A DNA stretch of 64,000 nucleotides. Origin: Flavobacteriales bacterium. Its GTDB lineage: Bacteria; Bacteroidota; Bacteroidia; Flavobacteriales_D; Parvicellaceae. This document shows positions 35,803 to 45,471 of the stretch, piece after piece (the stretch's first letter is position 1; every line of letters starts with the position of its first letter). Made by a program: the position numbers and the translations under genes. Location of the stretch: positions 186,001 to 250,000 of the forward strand of contig JAOASC010000026.1 of the NCBI GenBank assembly GCA_025210295.1, given 5' to 3'. The notes under the pieces were generated by a model that made no database searches, was not told the origin of the DNA, and was given only the letters and a program-made list of their open reading frames with translations.

Positions 35803-36489
35803 ATGAAAAAAAAGGGAGTAAAGAAAGTTTTGACGTTTTTGATGATAACATCATTTGCGATGTCTTGTAAAAAGGTGACTAAAAGAAAAGTAGCAAAAGA
35901 TTGGCAAATTTCAAGTCTGTACAGTGAATTTAAGACGTTAGATTCTGATGGTGAGCTAGAAAGAGTGTTAAAAATTGAGGGGGATGAAGTTCATTTGAAA
36001 GAAGCTGACGACTATAGTGGAGTAATGAATTATACAGGAGTTCCATTGGATGTGAGTTTTTCAATAAAAAAAGATGGGACTTGGGAGAAAAAAATGCACT
36101 ATAGGGTTACAGGAAAATATGTGAATACAGGAGGAGAAGAGGTTGTTTCTGAAGAAACTGTTCACGAACATTATAAGGGAAGTTGGAATTTTTTAGGCGG
36201 AGTAGATACGTTTAAGAAGAATGAAAGAATTGTTTTTAATGTGACTTCTGGTAACCGTAGTTATGCTTATCGCTTTGTAACAGCTAACCATCCCGATCAT
36301 GAAGAAGAATATAGCTATGAAGACGCCTATATAGATGGGGAGGCCTCAACCATTTATTTGGTAAAGGACGTCAGTAATAAAACCTTAAAGTTAACGTACA
36401 CAGGAAACTCATCAACTGTGGGGCAAGCCAATGGGGTTCCCGTTTTAAAAACAGGAAGTTTGGAAGAAATAATAACATTAAAAAACTAG
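35803..36489 (+). CDS. Putative lipoprotein of unknown function
   Basis: 228 residues. The basic start MKKKGVKKVLTFLMITSFAMSC ends in a cysteine at residue 22 after a hydrophobic stretch, a plausible lipoprotein signal although the lipobox (AMSC) is not canonical. The rest is mostly beta-strand, with DYSGVMNYTGVPLDVSFSIKKDG and KGSWNFLGGVDTFKKNERI, reminiscent of lipocalin-like Bacteroidota surface lipoproteins that report how a model fits; no named domain is recognised. Stand-alone gene between the ICMT-like gene and purL. Confidence 0.7.
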   Translation: MKKKGVKKVLTFLMITSFAMSCKKVTKRKVAKDWQISSLYSEFKTLDSDGELERVLKIEGDEVHLKEADDYSGVMNYTGVPLDVSFSIKKDGTWEKKMHYRVTGKYVNTGGEEVVSEETVHEHYKGSWNFLGGVDTFKKNERIVFNVTSGNRSYAYRFVTANHPDHEEEYSYEDAYIDGEASTIYLVKDVSNKTLKLTYTGNSSTVGQANGVPVLKTGSLEEIITLKN

Positions 36490-36578
36490 CAAGAATTTGA
36501 ATTCAATATTGTTTGTATATACTCAAAACAATTCCCCAATGTTGAAAAGTAACCTGTTATTTTAACCTGAATAAATTG

Positions 36579-36586
36579 TATTTTTG
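36579..36586 (+). promoter_or_regulatory. Promoter -7 box of purL
   Basis: TATTTTTG, an exact TAnnTTTG match, 27 bases upstream of ATG 36614. It overlaps the first codons of the longer open frame that opens at TTG 36584, which argues that the real start is 36614. Confidence 0.7.
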
Positions 36587-36613
36587 TGGGCAAGATTAAA
36601 ACCGATAAACAAA

Positions 36614-38839
36614 ATGCAAGAAGCAACTTTAGAACAAGCAAAAGAATTAGGTCTTTTAGAATCTGAATTTGAGAAAATAAAAGAAATTATGGGGAGAACT
36701 CCTAACTTCACAGAAATGAGTGTATATTCTGTAATGTGGAGTGAGCACTGTTCTTATAAAAACTCAATAGTTTGGCTAAAAACATTACCCAAAACAGGTC
36801 CGCACATGTTGGTTGAAGCAGGGGAGGAAAATGCCGGATTAGTAGATATAGGAGATGGATTGGCATGTTGTTTTAAAATAGAGTCACATAATCATCCAAG
36901 TGCTTTAGAACCTTATCAAGGTGCAGCTACTGGTGTTGGAGGTATCAATAGAGATATCTTTACTATGGGGGCTAGACCAATTGCTCAGTTAAATTCTTTG
37001 CGTTTTGGAAATATAGAAAATGATCGTACAAAGTGGTTGGTAGAAGGAGTAACAAAAGGTATTGGCGATTATGGTAATGCTTTTGGTGTTCCTATTGTAG
37101 GAGGAGAAGTGTTTTTTGACGATAGTTATAATCAAAACCCTTTAGTCAATGCATTCTCTGCAGGGATAATGAACGTTGGTGATATGATTTCAGCAACAGC
37201 TTCTGGGGTTGGTAATCCCGTTTTTATTGTTGGATCTGCTACAGGAAAAGATGGAATTCATGGAGCTGCATTTGCTTCTAAAGATATTACAGAAGATTCA
37301 ATGGACGATTTACCAGCTGTACAAGTTGGAGACCCTTTTCAAGAAAAGTTATTACTTGAAGCTACTTTGGAATTAGCAAAAACTGATGCTGTGGTTGGTA
37401 TGCAAGATATGGGAGCCGCTGGTATAACATGTTCTACTTGTGAAATGAGTGCTGCTGGAGAAGTAGGGATGAAGATCGATTTAGATAAAGTTCCAACTCG
37501 CCAGAAAGGGATGAAAGATTGGGAAATCCTTTTATCAGAATCACAAGAAAGAATGTTGGTGGTTGTAGAAAAGGGAAAAGAACAAATTGTACAGGATATT
37601 TTCGATAAGTGGGACTTGAACTGTGCAGAGATCGGTGAAGTAACCGGTGATGGAATGGTTGAATTCTCTTATGAAGGAAAAGTCGTGGCTAATGTCAATG
37701 CAGATTCTTTAGTTTTAGGAGGTGGAGCTCCAATATACAACAGAGAGTATAAAGAACCTGCTTATTATGAAGAGTATAAAAAGTTCTCAATTGATTCCGT
37801 TCAGGAACCAGAGAATTTAGTAGAAGTGGCTAATTTCTTATTAACACACCCAAATATTGCCTCAAAACGATGGATTTATGAGCAATACGATAGTATGGTA
37901 GGAGCAGGTAGTATGAGTACCAATACTCCTACTGATGCAGGGATTGTAAATATTAAAGGAACAGATAAAGCATTAGCAATGACGGTTGATTGTAACTCTC
38001 GTTATGTAAATGCTGATCCTGAAACAGGATGTGCAATAGCGGTTTCAGAAGCAGCTAGAAATATTGCTTGCTCTGGAGGTCAACCTTCTGCAATCACTAA
38101 TTGCTTAAACTTTGGAAACCCATACAATCCTGAATCTTATTGGCAGTTTGTAGGGGCAATAAAAGGAATGACAAAAGCTTGTGAAAAGTTCGAAACACCA
38201 GTTACTGGAGGAAATGTAAGTTTTTATAACCAATCTGTAATTGATGGGGTTGAGGTTCCAGTTTTTCCTACACCAACAATAGGAATGTTAGGAGTTGTAG
38301 AAAATAAAGAAAATGTAATGTCTCTAGATTTTAAACAAAAAGGAGATTTGATTTTCCAGATTGGTAAAACCGTAGAAGATATTGCTAGTTCTGAGTATTT
38401 ATACAGTTATCATAATGTAAAAGCCTCTCCTGCTCCTTATTTTAATTTAGAAGAAGAGTTTGCAATGCAACAGACTGTCAAAGGTTTAATTGAAAATAAA
38501 CTGGTCAATGCAGCGCATGATTGTGCTGACGGAGGGTTATTCATTGCTTTAGCTGAGATGTCGATGCCAAGAGCATTAGGTTTTGATATCGTTACTGATT
38601 CAGAAGTAAGAGAAGATGCGTTCTTATTTGGTGAGGCGCAAGGAAGAGTTGTGGTAACAGTTGATAATGCTTCAGAAGAAGATTTCTTAGATTATATGAT
38701 TGCGTCTGGAGTGCCTTTTACATTATTAGGACATGTAACACAAGGTAAGATGAATGTCGATGAAGTGCATTATGGATTCTCTAAAGACGTTAAACAACGT
38801 TTTGATAATGCTTTAGGAGATAAAATGAAGCAAAATTAA
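36614..38839 (+). CDS. purL: Phosphoribosylformylglycinamidine synthase subunit PurL (small form)
   Basis: 741 residues from ATG 36614. PurM-like duplicated fold with [35 protein letters not shown] (substrate/ATP loop), [19 protein letters not shown] and, in the second half, [16 protein letters not shown]. It converts FGAR to FGAM in purine synthesis. This is the small PurL that needs separate PurQ (glutaminase) and PurS subunits; many Flavobacteriia, as I recall, carry the 1200-residue fused enzyme instead. PurQ and PurS are not in the window. Followed after a few bases by a small unknown gene. Confidence 0.96.
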   Translation: MQEATLEQAKELGLLESEFEKIKEIMGRTPNFTEMSVYSVMWSEHCSYKNSIVWLKTLPKTGPHMLVEAGEENAGLVDIGDGLACCFKIESHNHPSALEPYQGAATGVGGINRDIFTMGARPIAQLNSLRFGNIENDRTKWLVEGVTKGIGDYGNAFGVPIVGGEVFFDDSYNQNPLVNAFSAGIMNVGDMISATASGVGNPVFIVGSATGKDGIHGAAFASKDITEDSMDDLPAVQVGDPFQEKLLLEATLELAKTDAVVGMQDMGAAGITCSTCEMSAAGEVGMKIDLDKVPTRQKGMKDWEILLSESQERMLVVVEKGKEQIVQDIFDKWDLNCAEIGEVTGDGMVEFSYEGKVVANVNADSLVLGGGAPIYNREYKEPAYYEEYKKFSIDSVQEPENLVEVANFLLTHPNIASKRWIYEQYDSMVGAGSMSTNTPTDAGIVNIKGTDKALAMTVDCNSRYVNADPETGCAIAVSEAARNIACSGGQPSAITNCLNFGNPYNPESYWQFVGAIKGMTKACEKFETPVTGGNVSFYNQSVIDGVEVPVFPTPTIGMLGVVENKENVMSLDFKQKGDLIFQIGKTVEDIASSEYLYSYHNVKASPAPYFNLEEEFAMQQTVKGLIENKLVNAAHDCADGGLFIALAEMSMPRALGFDIVTDSEVREDAFLFGEAQGRVVVTVDNASEEDFLDYMIASGVPFTLLGHVTQGKMNVDEVHYGFSKDVKQRFDNALGDKMKQN

Positions 38840-38846
38840 TGTGGAG

Positions 38847-39221
38847 ATGATAGCGCTAAGTGTTAAAAACGAAAATGGAGACTTGAAAGAGTATCAAGTA
38901 GACTCTGAAATTGTTAAGGGGCTGTATTTGACTTATGATTTGGAAAAAGTTATAGCCAATAGTCAAAATTTTGGAGTGCTATTAAATGAGCAATTAGGAA
39001 AAGTAGCAACTAAAATTAAAAGTCTAAAAGAAGTTTCTATTGTTACCATTGAAGTGTCGGCTGATAAAAAGTTCCAATATTTTGTTGGCAATGATTTAGG
39101 ACTAGAGGCTTTGGTGAAAGTACCAGAGAATCAAATGCCTAACAATATCAAAGAAGTAGTGCTTAAAGCTTATCATTTAATTCAAAAATCCCACCTCGTG
39201 TCGAAGATTCAAATGAATTAA
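38847..39221 (+). CDS. Small unknown protein downstream of purL
   Basis: About 124 residues from ATG 38847 (a GTG two codons earlier at 38841 is also possible). It begins right after the purL stop and ends before a strong terminator, so it shares the purL transcript. The sequence alternates strands and helices (KEVSIVTIEVSADKKFQYFVGN) without membrane segments or a signal peptide. I do not recognise the family; it is longer than PurS and lacks PurS-like sequence. Confidence 0.7.
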   Translation: MIALSVKNENGDLKEYQVDSEIVKGLYLTYDLEKVIANSQNFGVLLNEQLGKVATKIKSLKEVSIVTIEVSADKKFQYFVGNDLGLEALVKVPENQMPNNIKEVVLKAYHLIQKSHLVSKIQMN

Positions 39222-39259
39222 CTGTTGGTGAAATATTATTTAGATAGATAGAATCATTT

Positions 39260-39289
39260 AAAGCCCTTTTTTTGGAAAGGGCTTTTTTT
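39260..39289 (+). terminator. Terminator of the purL transcript
   Basis: AAAGCCCTTT (39260-39269) pairs with AAAGGGCTTT (39276-39285) around a six-base loop and is followed by T residues. Confidence 0.93.
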
Positions 39290-39339
39290 GTGATGAGAAA
39301 TCATAGCGTTTCATTAAATTCGTAAAAAAAAGAAAGAGT

Positions 39340-40152
39340 ATGTATAGCGGAAATATCAGAAAGATGAGGTCAAAGTTAGTGAATGGGAAAGTGGAGTATC
39401 AATTGCCACTTTATCATATTTTAGAGCCGAATCATTTTATTCCAATGAATGAAATGATTGGTCAGACGATTGCTATTCAATTTGACCATGCGATACATTG
39501 CGTGGCAACAGGGAAGAAAATAAAGAAGACTTTTGGTAATGGGTTGAGTTATGATGCTTATAAAAACTCTCCTTTAGCTGTTCCAAGTATTATTAATCCA
39601 GAATTGAGCAGGATTCATGAAGGAATCGCGTTACGGGATGAAGCTTGGGAGATTGCGCATCATTTGAAGCCTCATGTTGTTTACCTTTCTAAAACAGCTG
39701 GAGTAAAAGTTGGAGTAACGCGAACAACACAAATGCCAACCCGTTGGATTGATCAAGGAGCTTCTGAAGTTATTGTGCTAGCCGAAACTCCATATCGTCA
39801 AGCAGCTGGTTTAATAGAAGTAGAGTTAAAACAATATATTTCAGATAAAACTGCTTGGCAAAGAATGCTGAAAGGTGAGCTAAGCGAAGATAACTTGGTA
39901 GATAGAAAAAATGAGCTGTTGACTAAGTTGCCAGAGGAACTAAAAAAGTTTGTGTTGGAAGATGATGCTATTCATACAATTGAGTACCCTATTGAAGAGC
40001 ATCCAACAACAGTAAAAAGTTTAAAGTTAGATAAAGTGCCTGTGTTTGAAAAGAAGCTGGTAGGAATAAAAGGACAGTATTTGATTTTTGATGATAACAC
40101 GGTAATGAACGTAAGAAGTCATGAAGGGTATGCTATTTCTTTGTCAATTTAA
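39340..40152 (+). CDS. DUF2797 family protein
   Basis: 270 residues. The central block VVYLSKTAGVKVGVTRTTQMPTRWIDQGASE and the following ETPYRQAAGLIEVELKQYISDKTAWQ are diagnostic of DUF2797. The strand-turn-strand with a conserved Tyr/Arg arrangement recalls a GIY-YIG-like fold, but no nuclease activity can be claimed. Other DUF2797 members carry N-terminal cysteines, which are not evident here. Single gene between two terminators. Confidence 0.8.
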   Translation: MYSGNIRKMRSKLVNGKVEYQLPLYHILEPNHFIPMNEMIGQTIAIQFDHAIHCVATGKKIKKTFGNGLSYDAYKNSPLAVPSIINPELSRIHEGIALRDEAWEIAHHLKPHVVYLSKTAGVKVGVTRTTQMPTRWIDQGASEVIVLAETPYRQAAGLIEVELKQYISDKTAWQRMLKGELSEDNLVDRKNELLTKLPEELKKFVLEDDAIHTIEYPIEEHPTTVKSLKLDKVPVFEKKLVGIKGQYLIFDDNTVMNVRSHEGYAISLSI

Positions 40153-40284
40153 TTGTCGTTTTGTTGATAACAATTACAGATAAATGACTAAATTATTTAG
40201 TTATTTGCTTGTTAATAAGAAAAATAGTGGTATAATTGTCTTAACAAAAATTAACACATATTAACTATTTAAAACAACAAAATT

Positions 40285-40713
40285 ATGAGTGAAGAATTAT
40301 TAGATTCAGCAACTGGTGAACCAAATGGAGAGAGACCTACATTTTTAACCGTTCTTTGTATTTTAACGTTTATTGGATCTGGATTAGGAATTTTAACCTA
40401 TTTATTTGCAATAATTGGTTTAGGAGCTATCTTAGGTTCTCTAGGTGGTGGTGCAGCTGCTGGTGGAGGTATCTTATGGTCTATTTTTGGACTTATTGCT
40501 GCTGTTTTGAGCTTTTATGGAGCATTACAAATGTGGAAGTTAAAAGCTCAAGGGTTTATGATTTATGTAGCAGGAGCTGTTGTAGGTATGGCTACAGGGA
40601 TTATTACTTCTGTTTCTGTGGGAGCAGGGGTAGGAAGTATGGCAATGGGGTTAGTTTTCCCAATCTTATTTATTGTTCTTTACAACATGAATAGAAAACA
40701 TTTAACTGCTTAA
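40285..40713 (+). CDS. Small glycine-rich four-helix membrane protein
   Basis: 142 residues. A charged N-terminus (about 1-18) is followed by four hydrophobic segments (about 22-50, 58-80, 88-110, 112-136) rich in Gly, Ala and Ile, and ends in MNRKHLTA. No known domain is recognised; similar Bacteroidota proteins are simply called membrane proteins. A weak -7-like TATAATTG lies upstream near 40231. Followed by a bidirectional terminator shared with the response regulator on the opposite strand. Confidence 0.7.
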   Translation: MSEELLDSATGEPNGERPTFLTVLCILTFIGSGLGILTYLFAIIGLGAILGSLGGGAAAGGGILWSIFGLIAAVLSFYGALQMWKLKAQGFMIYVAGAVVGMATGIITSVSVGAGVGSMAMGLVFPILFIVLYNMNRKHLTA

Positions 40714-40732
40714 GAAAAGTAGTTTATAAAAC

Positions 40733-40768
40733 AAAAAAACTCAACTATTGCTAGTTGAGTTTTTTTTT
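40733..40768. terminator. Bidirectional terminator between convergent genes
   Basis: ACTCAACTA (40739-40747) pairs with TAGTTGAGT (40752-40760); A-run on the left and T-run on the right serve both the membrane-protein gene and the response-regulator gene. Confidence 0.92.
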
Positions 40769-40784
40769 GTTCGAGTTGGTGGTT

Positions 40785-41480
40785 TTATGCTTCAATATTG
40801 AGTACAAAACCAATTCCGTGAATGTTTTTGATGTTGATGTTTTCATCGGCTTTTAGGTATTTTCTTAGCTTAGTAATAAAAACATCTAAGCTTCTACCAT
40901 TAAAGTAATTATCATCACCCCAAACCATATTTAAAATCAGTTCACGTTCAATAACCTTACCTTTTTGTTTACTTAATAGTTTGAGGATTTCAGCTTCTTT
41001 TTTAGTAAGCTTACGCTCTTCCTCCCCCTCTTTACGTAATTTGTAGTTGGAAGTATCAAATGTATATGATCCGATAAGAATATCAGAACTTTCGACTTTT
41101 TCAGTAACACCACTTCTTTTTAAAATGGCTTCAATTCTTAGTTGAAGTTCGTCCATATTAAATGGTTTGGTGATATAATCATCTGCTCCAACTTTAAAAC
41201 CTTTAACTTTATCTTCAGCAAGTGACTTTGCCGTTAAAAAGATGATTGGAACATTTTGATTGATTTTTCGAATATCTTCAGCAAGACTAAAGCCATCTTT
41301 TTTAGGAAGCATAACATCTAAGAGACAAATGTCATATTGCTCTTTGTTAAAAGCTAAAAGCCCTTCTTTTCCATCTTTGCTCAAGTGAACATGATAGTTG
41401 GATAAACTAAGGCTGTCTTGAATGACAAAACCAAGATTCATGTCGTCTTCAACCAATAATATTTTTATTTTTTCACTCAT
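40785..41480 (-). CDS. OmpR/PhoB-family response regulator (orphan)
   Basis: 231 residues. Receiver domain with the acidic pocket EDD (11-13), phosphorylation site Asp55 in CLLDVMLPKKDG and IIFLTAKSL/KVGADDYITKPF. The C-terminal winged helix (about 135-229) has ELILNMVWGDDNYFNGRSLDVFITKLRKYL, the OmpR-type recognition helix and wing. No histidine kinase gene is adjacent. It lies 103 bp downstream of the QEGLA protease gene on the same strand. Confidence 0.94.
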   Translation of the reverse strand: MSEKIKILLVEDDMNLGFVIQDSLSLSNYHVHLSKDGKEGLLAFNKEQYDICLLDVMLPKKDGFSLAEDIRKINQNVPIIFLTAKSLAEDKVKGFKVGADDYITKPFNMDELQLRIEAILKRSGVTEKVESSDILIGSYTFDTSNYKLRKEGEEERKLTKKEAEILKLLSKQKGKVIERELILNMVWGDDNYFNGRSLDVFITKLRKYLKADENINIKNIHGIGFVLNIEA

Positions 41481-41583
41481 CGTGTATGTTTTATAACTAT
41501 AAATACCCCTAAATATAATTAAAAAAAATGAAGTGCTCTAAACTTAATTGAAGGCAATTTCTATAGAGGTATAGGAAGCATTA

Positions 41584-43590
41584 TTATATTAACCCATTCA
41601 CAATATATTCAAGGATGGTACCATTTTTTTGAGTGTTAGGATTAAGTAGTGCTTCAGAAATAAACTCAGGACGCCTAATGAGTTTTCTTTCCATCATTTC
41701 TACAATGGTGTTGTAGTTTTTGATAGAGGTCTTTCCAATTAATAAAGGAGTTAAATCGTAGCCACTATTCCATAATTTGTAAAAATGAGCAAAACCTTTT
41801 AGATACAAATAATCTTTTGTAAAACCACCACCTCTAAAAACTCGAGTAATGATCATAAAGGCATCATCTCTATCAATATTGTACTCACTAGTGATGTAAT
41901 TGAAAATAGTCTTAAAATCACTCTTTTTAACCATCATGTCAATACAAATCACTCGTAGAGCCAAAACTCTTAGTCGTTTCAATGTTAAATTTCCAGATAA
42001 GTACTCAGAAAGAACAGCCAGACCTTCTTGGGTATAGGTATTCACTGGGGTTCCAACATTGAAAAGTTTTATCGGTTGTAGGTTAGAGTTCATGGTAGTT
42101 ACCATGTGTACTCCAATTTCATGATGCACTAAAAAGTCTAACTCTTTCTGGCTAAACAGCGCATTTTCTTTAACAAGTACTTTTTTTTGCTGATTTAAAA
42201 CCATGGCTTCAGCGGCTAAATCTTTACTGATTCCTACATTTGCTTTAAAACCATAAAAATCAAAGCTTTCTTCAAAAGCTTTTTTAGCATCAATAGCTGT
42301 TAGTTTTTTTCCTGTTTTTCGTTCATCAGGAATTTGAGGCAGGCTCATTAAGTAACGCGCATTTCTTAAATCTTTGTCACTAGGGCTACCAAAATATCCT
42401 AGAGAATTGTATAAGAAGCGTTTAGTGCCAATGGTTGCTAATAAATCAATTTTATCTGCGTATGCACTAATTGTAGTTTCGTACATCTTTTGAATTTCGA
42501 TGTCTTCAATCCTATCAGCTTTGATGGCATATAACTTTCTTTTTAATAAATAGGGGTCAATTTTTATTGGACGATATTTAAAAGTAGGATTAATAGTATA
42601 CTTACTCTTAAAGAAAGCTTTTTTCTCTTTTTCGATGTTAATAGGGTTAACAAATTGTAAAAGCTCAAAATTTTTAACAATCTCGTATAATTGTTGGTCA
42701 ATTTTAAGAACCTCAGGATCAATTTGGTTGTCTAGTAACGTGCTTTTACGTTTAGATTGCCAATTGGTGGTAGACAAGGCAAAAGCATTAGCATGGTTTA
42801 GGATAGCTTGTTTGAGAGAACTTTTAAGTGATTTAATCACATTAGGATAGCCAATACCCTCTAGTTCATCACAGTATATTTTTTTGACTTCAGTTGCTAG
42901 GACTAAAGTTTTGTCAAAATGTTTAGTAATAAAAGCTAAATTATAGCCTCTTCCTTTAAAAACATCATCTATAGCAGATGTCGTTTCGATTTCAGGAATT
43001 GTAATAGACTCAAGTTCTTTATTCCAAGAGATTATATGTTCTTTAAATTTTGGATCAACCTTTTCGGCTCCAATATTAAAAACAGGAACCTTTCTTTCCC
43101 ATCTTCTGAAATTATAAGAGTGCATGTCGTAAACCACACAGCCATCAAATAATTCCTCTAATTTTTTAATCAAAGCGTAAGTTACCCGATAATAGTTGGT
43201 GTGTTTTTTTAAAGAAACCTGGCGCTCTCCTTTGGTTAATGGCTTAGTCCAAACTTTTTTACCCCAAGCTTCTTCAAAAATACAACTTTCAGGAGCTCTG
43301 TTTAAGTCGTATTCATAACGCGAGTCATTACCAACTAAAGTAATAGGAAGAGCTGCAATAAATTCATCAGTATAAGGATCTTCCTCATACCATCTTTCGT
43401 AATCATTTAAAGCAGCTTTCTCTTTTAATTCTGGCCTTAAATTTCCTCCAGCATGGATAGCTGTACAAACATAAGGGACGTAGCGGTTTATTTTTATTTG
43501 AAAAGAATTGTCATTAGTTCTGGCCTCAAAAACTTCTTTTCGGTTTATTTTTTTTATAATTTCTTCAACAGAAAGACTAAGCATTATCAA
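41584..43590 (-). CDS. N-formylglutamate-amidohydrolase-like domain fused to MATCAP/DUF1704 (QEGLA) metalloprotease
   Basis: 668 residues. The N-terminal third resembles N-formylglutamate amidohydrolase: AIHAGGNLRPEL (His46), GNDSRYEYDLNRAPE and YDMHSYNF (Asp155, His157). The C-terminal two thirds are DUF1704, annotated in bacteria as flavohemoglobin expression-modulating QEGLA motif protein. VHHEIGVH (about 489-495) is the HExxxH zinc motif of the MATCAP tyrosine-carboxypeptidase family, and QEGLA is at about 521-525. The mammalian relative removes the C-terminal tyrosine of tubulin. The gene overlaps the end of an ATP-grasp ligase gene by 14 bases, so the two are translated together. The substrate is unknown. 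Confidence 0.88.
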   Translation of the reverse strand: MIMLSLSVEEIIKKINRKEVFEARTNDNSFQIKINRYVPYVCTAIHAGGNLRPELKEKAALNDYERWYEEDPYTDEFIAALPITLVGNDSRYEYDLNRAPESCIFEEAWGKKVWTKPLTKGERQVSLKKHTNYYRVTYALIKKLEELFDGCVVYDMHSYNFRRWERKVPVFNIGAEKVDPKFKEHIISWNKELESITIPEIETTSAIDDVFKGRGYNLAFITKHFDKTLVLATEVKKIYCDELEGIGYPNVIKSLKSSLKQAILNHANAFALSTTNWQSKRKSTLLDNQIDPEVLKIDQQLYEIVKNFELLQFVNPINIEKEKKAFFKSKYTINPTFKYRPIKIDPYLLKRKLYAIKADRIEDIEIQKMYETTISAYADKIDLLATIGTKRFLYNSLGYFGSPSDKDLRNARYLMSLPQIPDERKTGKKLTAIDAKKAFEESFDFYGFKANVGISKDLAAEAMVLNQQKKVLVKENALFSQKELDFLVHHEIGVHMVTTMNSNLQPIKLFNVGTPVNTYTQEGLAVLSEYLSGNLTLKRLRVLALRVICIDMMVKKSDFKTIFNYITSEYNIDRDDAFMIITRVFRGGGFTKDYLYLKGFAHFYKLWNSGYDLTPLLIGKTSIKNYNTIVEMMERKLIRRPEFISEALLNPNTQKNGTILEYIVNGLI

Positions 43591-44611
43591 CTATTTTACG
43601 GTGTTCTTGTTTTCGTATTGAGAGCGTGTATTCGCTCTTCACTTGTTCTTCTAGGTAGTTAATGATGTCTTTTTGTATTTTGACTTTATATAATTTATTA
43701 ATGTCTCCAATTCCTCCTGGACTCATTACATTTACTTCAATGAGTTTTCCTCCAATTAAGTCCAATCCAGAAAAGTATATCCCGTCAGCAACAAGTTTTT
43801 TCCCTATTCTTCTACACAATTCTTTTTCTTCTTTTGTAAGGTAATGTTTCGCTACATGTCCACCCGCTGATAAGTTTGAACGTGCATCACCTTCTGCTGG
43901 CACTCTTCTAATAGCACCAATTGGTTGGTCATGTAACATCAATACTCTAACGTCTCCTTTGTCAGCACCTTCTACATAATCTTGTAAAATCACATAGTTA
44001 GACTGTTTTCCTTCTTGTCCACTAATATAAAAGTCAAGTAAAGAGCTAATGTTTTGCATTGCACTTTTTTCTAATACGATTACTCCTTTTCCACCATATC
44101 CATTAAGAGGCTTTAAGATCATTTTACTGCCTTCATTCTCTTTGATGATGCTTTTAAGGTAATTAATGTTTTTTGAAACATAAGTAGCTGGAATAATCTC
44201 TCTTTTGGGATCGTAATACGAAGCAGTATATATTTTATTGTTCGCCTCTCTCAGTCCTCTAATGCTGTTAACAAGGAAGACATTGTTCTTAACTGAATCC
44301 AAAAAGTTTAAAACTAATGGGTCAATTGGGGGATTGGCTCTCATAAAAATAACATCAAAACCTTCTAAGGGTAACATTTTCTCAGAAAGTTGTGCGTTTT
44401 TATAAAAGCTAGATAGGTTGGTCTTTACTTCTTGGTCTTTTTTAAAAACCTTTGTTTGAGCCATCGTGAGGCTATCCCTAATAGTAAGATTAGCAGGTGT
44501 AGCCATAGCTACAGTATGTCCTCTTTTTACACATTCATGTATTAGAATTAATGTAGAATCTTTTTTGGGGTCTACCTCTTCCCAAGGGTACATGATGAAA
44601 CATATTTTCAT
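43577..44611 (-). CDS. ATP-grasp ligase, glutathione-synthetase-like
   Basis: 344 residues. Pre-ATP-grasp domain KICFIMYPWEEVDPKKDS, then an ATP-grasp core with MILKPLNGYGGKGVIVLE (glycine-rich loop, about 165-182), ILQDYVEGADKGDVRVLML, and the magnesium-binding end GLDLIGGKLIEVNVMSPGG. It resembles GshB and related peptide-bond-forming ligases. No gamma-glutamylcysteine ligase is nearby. Coupling to the protease gene by a 14-base overlap suggests that it ligates, and the neighbour removes, a residue or small molecule on a shared substrate. A TATCTTTG -7 box lies just upstream. Confidence 0.88.
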   Translation of the reverse strand: MKICFIMYPWEEVDPKKDSTLILIHECVKRGHTVAMATPANLTIRDSLTMAQTKVFKKDQEVKTNLSSFYKNAQLSEKMLPLEGFDVIFMRANPPIDPLVLNFLDSVKNNVFLVNSIRGLREANNKIYTASYYDPKREIIPATYVSKNINYLKSIIKENEGSKMILKPLNGYGGKGVIVLEKSAMQNISSLLDFYISGQEGKQSNYVILQDYVEGADKGDVRVLMLHDQPIGAIRRVPAEGDARSNLSAGGHVAKHYLTKEEKELCRRIGKKLVADGIYFSGLDLIGGKLIEVNVMSPGGIGDINKLYKVKIQKDIINYLEEQVKSEYTLSIRKQEHRKIVDNA

Positions 44612-44615
44612 ATCG

Positions 44616-44623
44616 CAAAGATA
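44616..44623 (-). promoter_or_regulatory. Promoter -7 box of the ATP-grasp/QEGLA unit
   Basis: On the minus strand TATCTTTG (44623-44616), an exact TAnnTTTG match, ends 4 bases before the ATG at 44611, so the leader is very short. Confidence 0.6.
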
Positions 44624-44711
44624 GTTTTTGTGTTATACGTCTTATAAGACTTGTAAAACTAAACTATTTTTAAAAAAAACAAAATTTCGAACAATTAAAA
44701 AATTGAAAGAT

Positions 44712-45335
44712 TTAATGGAGATTTATTTTACGCTTACAGGAAGAACATAAAATATTGTCGACATTGTCAATTGTTTTTATGGATTCAGCAGCATCTTGCA
44801 TTACACAAGCTTGACCAGATTCACAATGTGGTAAACCTAAATTGTGCCCCAGTTCATGAACGCAAATTTTTTGAATACGTTCAATGAACAAGGATGGAGT
44901 AGATTTTTTATACCTGAAAGTTGAAACAATAGCGCTAGGTCCTGCAACATAACCCAACCCAAAAACTCCCCAATCTTTGTATTTGTATTCAGGTTGTTTT
45001 ATAGCTCCTTGAGCATCCCGTTTGGTGGTAGAAATGTCATGGTGTGTTAACCCTAAAACATAGTCGATACTATCTGGTTGGGAATGTTTTAAGAAGCGAA
45101 GTATTGAGTCTGCTCGATATCGAGGTGTTTTGACAGTTGTAAAGGCCGTTTTTGGAAGCTTTTTTTGGGGAAGTAAATAGACTTTAAAATCATAGGTGTT
45201 TTCAATAGAAAGGGTAATTGAGTCTAAAATTTCTTTTGAAAAAGAATTGAATGGTTGAAGACCAACTTTTTTCGGTTGATTTTTAATGCAGGAAAAACTG
45301 CTTATAATAAGGATTAGAATAAAAAGTTGTTTCAT
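44712..45335 (-). CDS. Archaemetzincin-like zinc metallopeptidase, lipoprotein
   Basis: 207 residues. Lipoprotein signal MKQLFILILIISSFSC (Cys16). The catalytic motif VHELGHNLGLPHC (HExxHxxGxxxC, about 164-175) is followed by CVM and, 17 residues after that Met, a CSSC pair, the defining pattern of M54 archaemetzincins, whose cysteines bind a structural second zinc. The spacer between the motif Cys and the next Cys is five residues (ESGQA), one longer than the X4 I remember for the family. M54 proteins are usually cytosolic; the lipid-anchor signal places this one at the envelope. Substrate unknown. Confidence 0.87.
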   Translation of the reverse strand: MKQLFILILIISSFSCIKNQPKKVGLQPFNSFSKEILDSITLSIENTYDFKVYLLPQKKLPKTAFTTVKTPRYRADSILRFLKHSQPDSIDYVLGLTHHDISTTKRDAQGAIKQPEYKYKDWGVFGLGYVAGPSAIVSTFRYKKSTPSLFIERIQKICVHELGHNLGLPHCESGQACVMQDAAESIKTIDNVDNILCSSCKRKINLH

Positions 45336-45438
45336 TGTCGATAAAATTAGTAATTTTAATACTTATCAAGGGGTAAAAATGTTACAGCTGTTCTTTGGTT
45401 TTTATGGTATGCTTAACATTCAGTTAATGTATAAGAAG

Positions 45439-45446
45439 TATATTTG
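45439..45446 (+). promoter_or_regulatory. Promoter -7 box of the PhoB-like regulator
   Basis: TATATTTG, exact TAnnTTTG match, 26 bases upstream of ATG 45472. Confidence 0.65.
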
Positions 45447-45471
45447 TAGTAGGATAAAAAAATAGAAAATT

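Noticed and set aside
38847..39221. PurS subunit after purL
   Set aside because: Too long and without PurS-like sequence; left as unknown.
40356..40694. Cys/Trp-rich 112-residue ORF
   Set aside because: Out-of-frame shadow of the glycine-rich membrane protein gene.
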